Shown here: positions 58,545-64,000 of the stretch, piece by piece
Numbering within the stretch: the first letter of the stretch is position 1
Layout: each line of letters starts with the position of its first letter
NCBI GenBank assembly: GCA_022702545.1
Contig: JAHRBC010000008.1
Span: forward strand, 1,860,001 to 1,924,000
Direction: 5' to 3'
Origin: Phycomyces nitens
Taxonomy: Eukaryota > Mucoromycota > Mucoromycetes > Mucorales > Phycomycetaceae
Length of the DNA: 64,000 bases
Made by a program: the position numbers and the translations under genes
The notes under the pieces: model-generated
Told to the model about the DNA's origin: nothing
What the model saw: only the letters and a program-made list of their open reading frames with translations
Databases searched by the model: none

Positions 58545-60819
58545 TTATTGACTAGAGGCCGATCTTCCAAAAACACGTCCTGCACCTATAACCAATCGAG
58601 ATCCATTGCTTGGTGTCCGTGCCAAATCCCCACCATCGAACCTGTCTTCAGCAGGGTACACAGAATGAAGAGTCAGGGCATCGTCTTCTTCATCAAGACG
58701 ATTGTTGGTCCCTAGTGACATGTTGCGAATTCCAGCCAGCATATTCTGATTGGCCCTGTCCATCTTGCGTCGCCTGTCTTTCCAGTACTCGGCCAGAGTC
58801 TGGTTTCGTTGCTGGACATGGCGTTTGGTAAAGAATGGCTTGAGCCATTTCTCATCAAATGACATGAACCAGTGTGGTGGCCCAGGATCAGGAATGGGAT
58901 CTCCAATAGGACCTGACAGCAGACCACCGATAGACACATCGGTGGGATCATTTCGGTACCCATCATGGTCTTGTCTTTCTTCGTCTGCGTCTGTGTCCAA
59001 CAGCCGATCAGTCGAGGGACTTCTCCGGGGCGGCTGGCCAAGAGGGGTGTCTCCCTCATCATCACTAGCCATGTCCTCGGGCTCCAGTACTCCAGTCTGG
59101 ATTCCCAAGATCTGGAGCATCCGTCCTGTTGTGCCTCCAAAGATCAGTACAGTCAAGACAACAACGGCCAGAATGGTGGTTCGCATTGCGGCCGCACTTT
59201 CTCCTCCCAAGTTTGAAGCCAATGCAAATGCAACAGCACCTCTGAGACCAGCCCAAAAGAGCATGACTTGATGGGATTGTGGCAGCTGTTCAGGCCTACC
59301 AAGCGCACGACACACTGCATTAATGAGCATAGATAATGGTGCCACAGAGAAATAACGTGCGATACAGATGAAAAGCTTAAAAAAAGGGGGGTGTTAACAT
59401 TTGTGCCTGTTTTTTTTTTTCTTTTTGCTTTAGATCTTACTGTGGTAAAGAGAATAAACAGAGGCTTGTAGTCCAGGTCTGTCTCAGTAAATAGATTGAC
59501 GCCAAGGTAGATAAAGATAAAGTTTTCAGATAGCTGCGAAAGGATCTGAAAAATGTACTTTGTTGCTCTCTTGGTGCGCAGGGACATGTTGTCGTAGGCA
59601 TAGTGTTTCAGTGTGATGCCCGTGAACAAGAGTGTGACAATGCCTGGTTGGATAAATAAGAGTCTGTCTAGAGTCATGCATGTCTTTGGACACTTACCAG
59701 ACATATGGGCACCGTTTGAGAATAGGTAGCTGCTGTAGGCCATCAGACTGATCATGCAGGCCTCGATGTTGGGAAACTGGTAGAGGTGCGAATGCTTGAG
59801 CATCAGTGCCACTGCCAATCCAAACAATATTCCAATACATGTCGATGCCCAAAACACACCCAAGAAGAGCCCAATGCCTTTAAAGATATTGATGACATGC
59901 AACTCTTGGCCTCTGAATTTTCGTAGGGTACTGATGGTTCCCAAAAAAACAAAGAAACAATAATGTGTTGGCATGGCAACAAATTGATTTCATGATCATC
60001 CTACTATAATCGACTTACTCGGACAATACAATCGCCACAGCATCGTTCAAGAGCGACTCACCCGAAATGATGGCAAACAGTTGAGGATCGACATGGAGTT
60101 GGTGAAAGATGGCCAAAATTGTGACAGGATCTGTGGCAGACAAGATTGCACCAAATATCATGCTGTCCAAAAAGCTGATATGAATTCCTTCCGGATGAAA
60201 AAAGGCCCATGCAAACGTGAGCACTCTAAAGTGTTTAGAGATTGGATTAGAGAGAGAAAAAAAGAGGCCAATCAACAGGATGTCCAGTCCGTACCCTGTA
60301 ACTATCGCAGCTATCAATGTGCCCACCATTGCAAACGTCAGAATGGTTCCAAAGCTAAGAAAGAAATTGCGCTGGCCAAGAAAATGGTATCAATATCATC
60401 GAATCGTGCCAGGTATATCCATCCTCAGCACTCACTCACCCGCTTCAGTTCATAGCCAGAATTGAGAATGATGGGAGGAAGGAGCAGGTTGAAAAAGTAG
60501 CCCTCGTTGAATTGGACCATGCGTTGGATAATCGTGCCCGGCGCTAATTTGATGACTAGCCCAACAATCATGCCTAATGAGAGAGATTTACGATAAATCA
60601 GTTGACTGCAGTATAATCCACTTGTTTTGGCCTACCTGCCATGATGGAGATGACTGTTTCATGGATAGCGCGTATTTTGCGTTGTTGAAGGTAATAACTG
60701 GTCCACAATGCACCGATAAGCAATGTCATGAGGATGAGCAGGGCCCATGAGGAATACATTTCCTCTTCCGAGGGTTCGTCTGGAGTAGGCTCTGCAGGCA
60801 TTGTATCATTAAGTTCCAT
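58545..60819 (-). CDS. NHX1: Endosomal/vacuolar Na+(K+)/H+ exchanger, NHX1/NHE6 type
   Basis: 622-residue membrane protein in seven exons (60819-60636, 60573-60440, 60371-60295, 60225-60019, 59930-59698, 59643-59441, 59375-58545). CPA1 motifs: FFNLLLPPIILNSGYELKR (amiloride-site region), FGAILSATDPVTILAIFHQL, SGESLLNDAVAIVLS with the Asn-Asp pair of electroneutral exchangers, and FWAGLRGAVAFALASNLGG. About 10-12 helices are expected. The cytosolic tail (~200 residues) is acidic and then basic. It exchanges luminal H+ for Na+/K+ in late endosomes and sets organelle pH and traffic. The 69 nt third intron is in frame without a stop; alignment with yeast Nhx1 from memory favours splicing it out. 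Confidence 0.92.
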
Positions 60820-61728
60820 TGGGTGAATTGGGATTTTTTTAACCTAAAAAGAAGCGATTATAAAAATTTCAGAGGTTGGAAAAGGGTTTTCTGGGCGATT
60901 CATTTTTATCAAGAGTTGATTGCAGACTTGCGAAATGAGAGTCCATAAAATTGTCTGAGCCATTCTGAAAACTCTCTAAACACTATATTTTATGGACAAC
61001 TTTTTTTTTGTATATAAATTATAGATTGGGGTAGGAGTGTCTATAAGAGATATAGATTATGTACCTCTTCAAGAGGATATATGTAATGTAATGCTTGGCG
61101 GTCTAAGAAAGGCAGCCTGGAGGGAAGGGCTTGAGGCTGTCACTGGCAACATATATGGCTCAAGGATGACGGAAATAAAGTACAGGATCAGGAAGGCCAT
61201 TCAAGCGCCATTTTAAAACACTGCTTTATAAGAAATATCTTGGCTATTTGAGCCAAGACAAATATTCATTTATCAAAAGTCTCTATTGTAAATACTACTT
61301 GAACATGGTATTTATTATTCAACACGATCTCGAGAAAAAGAGGCTTATGATCAATTAAGCTGGATACCATGGTTCACATTACAAACTATCGATAACCAAC
61401 AATCCAAATCTCTTTAATACAAACCTTTTTATCAATTCTTTATTTCTAAATGGCAAATCTTGTAAAAATCTACTGTATCAACAGAGTTTATATTGCAACT
61501 AGTATACTGACCAGAGAATGTTTGCTATTTTAAAAGCAAAACTAGCAAGACTAACAATACCTGTAAGCAAAAAAAAAAAGAAGTTCTTATCTTTTCATAA
61601 TCTACCGCAAAATATCACGATTCATAATGTAGATTTCAATAATAGAGGTTTGTAATGGTGGTGGGGGTGTATAGTTTTATTTTTTTCCAAAATATATATA
61701 TTTTCTTTTAATGGGTTATATTATATAA
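60820..61728. other. Intergenic region between NHX1 and clathrin light chain
   Basis: About 900 AT-rich bases. It holds the short protein-like frame at 61091-61216, listed separately. Nothing else is recognised. Confidence 0.5.
61091..61216 (+). CDS. Possible small ORF or gene fragment (41 codons)
   Basis: From ATG 61091 the frame reads MLGGLRKAAWREGLEAVTGN then IYGSRMTEIKYRIRKAIQAPF and TAA. It stays open upstream to at least 61019. The segment is markedly GC-richer than the surrounding AT-rich DNA and amphipathic, so it may be an exon remnant or a small peptide gene. No family recognised, no obvious splice partner. Confidence 0.25.
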   Translation: MLGGLRKAAWREGLEAVTGNIYGSRMTEIKYRIRKAIQAPF

Positions 61729-62624
61729 TTAGGCCTCGACAATGTTACCAGGTGCCTTGGGGTCCTTTCGAAGGTCCAACATCAAGTCCTTCATTCGGCT
61801 AACATCGCGTGTGGGCTGGTTGGCCTTTCCAGACGAAGTATCTACCTCACGCGCAACACGTTCCCATACATTGGCCGACGCAGCCTCTTCACGATCCTTT
61901 TGATAGTTTTCCTCACGCTCTCTAACGATCCAAAAGAGATTAACAATAATCCAATCCACACAATAACAATCCTTGCCTGTTCTCTTCAATTGCCTTTTGC
62001 TTCTTATCGTTGTACTCTTCGTAAAACTTGTCAATGTCGGCACGAGCCTGCTGAATGGTCTCTTGCTTGATATTCTCGGCCTCCTCATCACGTGCGGCAA
62101 TAACTTCCTTTTGCTTCTCGCGCCAATGTCTGATATTAAATGATAAAATAAATATACTGGGAAAAACAATGCCTTTTGTCCCAAACATGATTTACCTGAC
62201 AGTCTCGGGCTCCTCATCAGGCAACATGGCCTTGTGGAATGCCTTTTTGTTTTATTTTATTTTAAAAAAAAACATAAAGGTTGCCAATTAGAGCCTGTTT
62301 GCATCTTTTGTATTGTAGGAATACCTGAGAAGTTTCAAGCTCTTCTGCCTTGGGGAACTCGGTCTCGAATGCAGAATAGTCAGTAGCACTCTGGGCAGAG
62401 GGCGACAGGAAATCATTAGTGCTTGTGAAATCATGAGGGCTGGAGAAGCTGTGCTGTCCTGGCGACATTAAGGCCGAGGGTGAAGGAAAGTCGGGGAGTG
62501 GCGAAGAGCTGGGCATCTCAGAGGTGCTAAACAAGTCGGCATCTTCTCCCAATGCAGCACGTTCGCGTGCAAGAAAGTCTGCGGTGGGATCGTTTGAAGA
62601 GTTAAAGTCACCGAAATCAGACAT
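61729..62624 (-). CDS. CLC1: Clathrin light chain
   Basis: 230-residue protein in four exons (62624-62325, 62242-62196, 62129-61977, 61921-61729). The N-terminal ~100 residues are Ser/Pro/acidic (MSDFGDFNSSNDPTADFLAR, with FxxP-like repeats). A helical heavy-chain-binding segment follows: RHWREKQKEVIAARDEEAEN, QARADIDKFYEEYNDKKQKA and NVWERVAREVD, then MKDLMLDLRKDPKAPGN, the conserved light-chain end. It decorates clathrin triskelia and regulates coat assembly in endocytosis and TGN traffic. The last intron (61922-61976) has a GC donor (AACAG-GCAAGG). Confidence 0.92.
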
Positions 62625-62968
62625 TGTGGTGGATGATAAATGAAGAAGTTAGGAGTCAAGAGAATGGACGCTATTCGTCTTTTGGAGTGACGCACGAGCG
62701 GACATTTGTTGAAGCTGTTGAAATCCAGAAGGACAAAATGAGAGAGGTAATGTATTGAAGGAACCCTCGAGGTAACCTAGGCAACTTGTACAAGCTTTAT
62801 TAGGGATGGGTTATATGAGCACAATTGATTATTACAGCTGTCGAAAGTTATTGGAAAACAATAGTGTGAATAGGCCATATAATAATAGCTTGATATTTAT
62901 TATTGTAGAAAATAAAAAAAAAATGATAACATATAATAATATGCACATTAGAACCAATGTATATTCTA
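62625..62968. other. Short intergenic region at the right
   Basis: 344 bases between the clathrin light chain start and the stop of the next minus-strand gene. No gene is seen. Confidence 0.5.
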
Positions 62969-64000
62969 CTAGGTGGCCGTCTTGTCTGATCCAACTGAGC
63001 CTTCATCTTCTGAATCCTGTGAAATTACATCTACTTCAACAGATTCAAATTCTGTAGATTCTGTATGTCCTCCTGTCTGTCCGCCCAGCTGTTGTCTTTG
63101 GAAATATCTGTAGAGTAGGTGGTCTCTGGACGTCGAGCGCTCCAGACGATGGATAGACGGGGCCTCTAGTTCTTCCATAACCCATTGAGCTACCCGAGCA
63201 TCGGTCTCTGCTTCATCCTCATCGTCGTCTTGGGCAACAACTTCCACAAAGTCCATTGATCCTGTAGCCGAATGCCAGTCAATGCTGTCTACCCCGCTGC
63301 TGACACTCATCATGTCTGTTGGTTCATATTCATTCGCAGAAAGATACACTGCACTGCCTTCAAAGTAGGACGAGTGTTCACTGCCATCTCCATCCCTGGT
63401 GCTGTTACTCTTTTGACGAACCCGAGGAAGGCCAAGCGACTGACCCGAAGATGAAGATGTTATGGTTTGGACCCGCTCGCTCTCATAGTCTTCACTGGTG
63501 CTCACCCGAGAATGCAATCTTGATGAACGATCAACCGCAGCCTGCATAGCCATGTCCTCCTCATTCTCCACAACAACCTCTGGCTGGCTGGAAATCTCGG
63601 TGGGAGGAACGTTGATGATGCGAGTGGACGAATAATCAGATCCACTATCTTGGCCTGTATATTGAGTCTCTAGCATGGCAGTAACCACGCTGTTCATGGA
63701 ATCATAGGACATCACCGACTCGCGCGAAAGAGTAGACTCCATTGGAGGCAGCAGGTCCATCACAGCTCTAGCTGATCTTATGCTTGTACGGCGACCAATG
63801 TTTTGCCCATCTTCTTCTTCTTCTTCCTCATCTTCATCTTCATTGGTGGTTTCGGACACAATAACGCGGCTAGAAAAGAGAGAGTCTTCAGAGACATCTT
63901 CATGTTCTCGCTCAGTCTGATATGGCTCCACGATCCATGCCTTTGTGTACATTGACCGAGACTTGGACACTGAGTAATCGGTCTTGTCGGTGCGGGGGGA
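62969..64000 (-). CDS. C-terminal part of an acidic Ser/Glu-rich protein (runs off the right edge)
   Basis: An open minus-strand frame ending at 62969 and still open at the window edge, so the start lies outside; 343 codons are visible. It is low in hydrophobic residues and rich in Ser, Glu, Asp and Arg, with acidic tracts (NEDEDEEEEEEDGQ, VAQDDDEDEAETDARVAQW) and a short aromatic segment (RDHLLYRYFQRQQLGG). It is probably a disordered tail with many phosphorylatable serines. No domain is recognisable, so the function of the full protein cannot be judged from this part. Confidence 0.7.
   Translation of the reverse strand, partial: SPRTDKTDYSVSKSRSMYTKAWIVEPYQTEREHEDVSEDSLFSSRVIVSETTNEDEDEEEEEEDGQNIGRRTSIRSARAVMDLLPPMESTLSRESVMSYDSMNSVVTAMLETQYTGQDSGSDYSSTRIINVPPTEISSQPEVVVENEEDMAMQAAVDRSSRLHSRVSTSEDYESERVQTITSSSSGQSLGLPRVRQKSNSTRDGDGSEHSSYFEGSAVYLSANEYEPTDMMSVSSGVDSIDWHSATGSMDFVEVVAQDDDEDEAETDARVAQWVMEELEAPSIHRLERSTSRDHLLYRYFQRQQLGGQTGGHTESTEFESVEVDVISQDSEDEGSVGSDKTAT

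Noticed and set aside
60226..60294. Treating the NHX1 segment 60226-60294 as coding
   Set aside because: Although in frame, splicing it out gives the continuous ATGVLTF-like to ISFLDSM region expected from yeast Nhx1; the segment has GT and AG ends.
1..64000. CRISPR array, prophage, tRNA or rRNA genes
   Set aside because: No spaced direct repeats, phage proteins, tRNA T-loop-like sequences in a cloverleaf context or rRNA segments were seen; the tandem repeats are simple microsatellites.

Overview
The window is nuclear DNA from a fungus. About 26 protein genes sit on both strands in AT-rich DNA with many AT microsatellites. Most genes are cut by short introns (about 40-100 nt) with GTAAGT-like donors and YAG acceptors. 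Several families are typical of fungi: a group III hybrid histidine kinase, a Dal5-type transporter, a Pbi2-type protease B inhibitor and a Dss1/Cyt-4 RNase. They occur beside genes often lost in yeasts (ELMO, NUDCD1, SUGCT-like CoA transferase, RINT1). The low GC of the intergenic DNA and this gene mix suggest an early-diverging lineage, most likely Mucoromycota. That placement is inference; no rRNA or other marker is present. All splice models were read by eye and checked for reading-frame continuity.

Layout. 1-1.3 kb: no gene. 1.3-29.4 kb: a gene-rich block with a Pbi2-like inhibitor (+), mitochondrial RNB exoribonuclease (+), coproporphyrinogen III oxidase (-), RINT1/Tip20 (-), NUDCD1 (+), transketolase (+), class III CoA transferase (+), SRP19/Sec65 (-), a TIR element, TFIIH subunit Tfb3/MAT1 (+), a stand-alone WWE protein (-), an allantoate-type MFS transporter (-), a glutamine synthetase-like protein (-) and cytochrome b5 (+). 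29.4-38.6 kb: a 9.2 kb AT-rich stretch with no convincing gene. 38.6-64 kb: an orphan gene (+), the splicing factor CCDC130/Yju2 (-), a SET methyltransferase (-), an F-box gene (+) bracketed by two copies of a TIR element, PRP38 (+), ELMO (-), a MARVEL membrane protein (-), a C2H2 factor (-), the histidine kinase (-), a Q/Y-rich protein (+), an NHX-type Na+/H+ exchanger (-), clathrin light chain (-), and the 3' part of an acidic protein that runs off the right edge (-).

The genes are mostly unrelated housekeeping functions: membrane traffic (RINT1, SRP19, clathrin light chain, NHX, MARVEL), pre-mRNA splicing (CCDC130, PRP38), transcription (Tfb3, C2H2), metabolism (heme, pentose phosphate, CoA transfer, GS-like) and signalling (ELMO, histidine kinase). 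I see no biosynthetic cluster, prophage, CRISPR array, tRNA or rRNA. The most notable structural signals are seven reading-frame-supported GC-AG introns among roughly 104, several 10-21 nt microexons, and a 3.3 kb segment carrying the F-box gene between two direct copies of one TIR element, set in the shared promoter region of two housekeeping genes.
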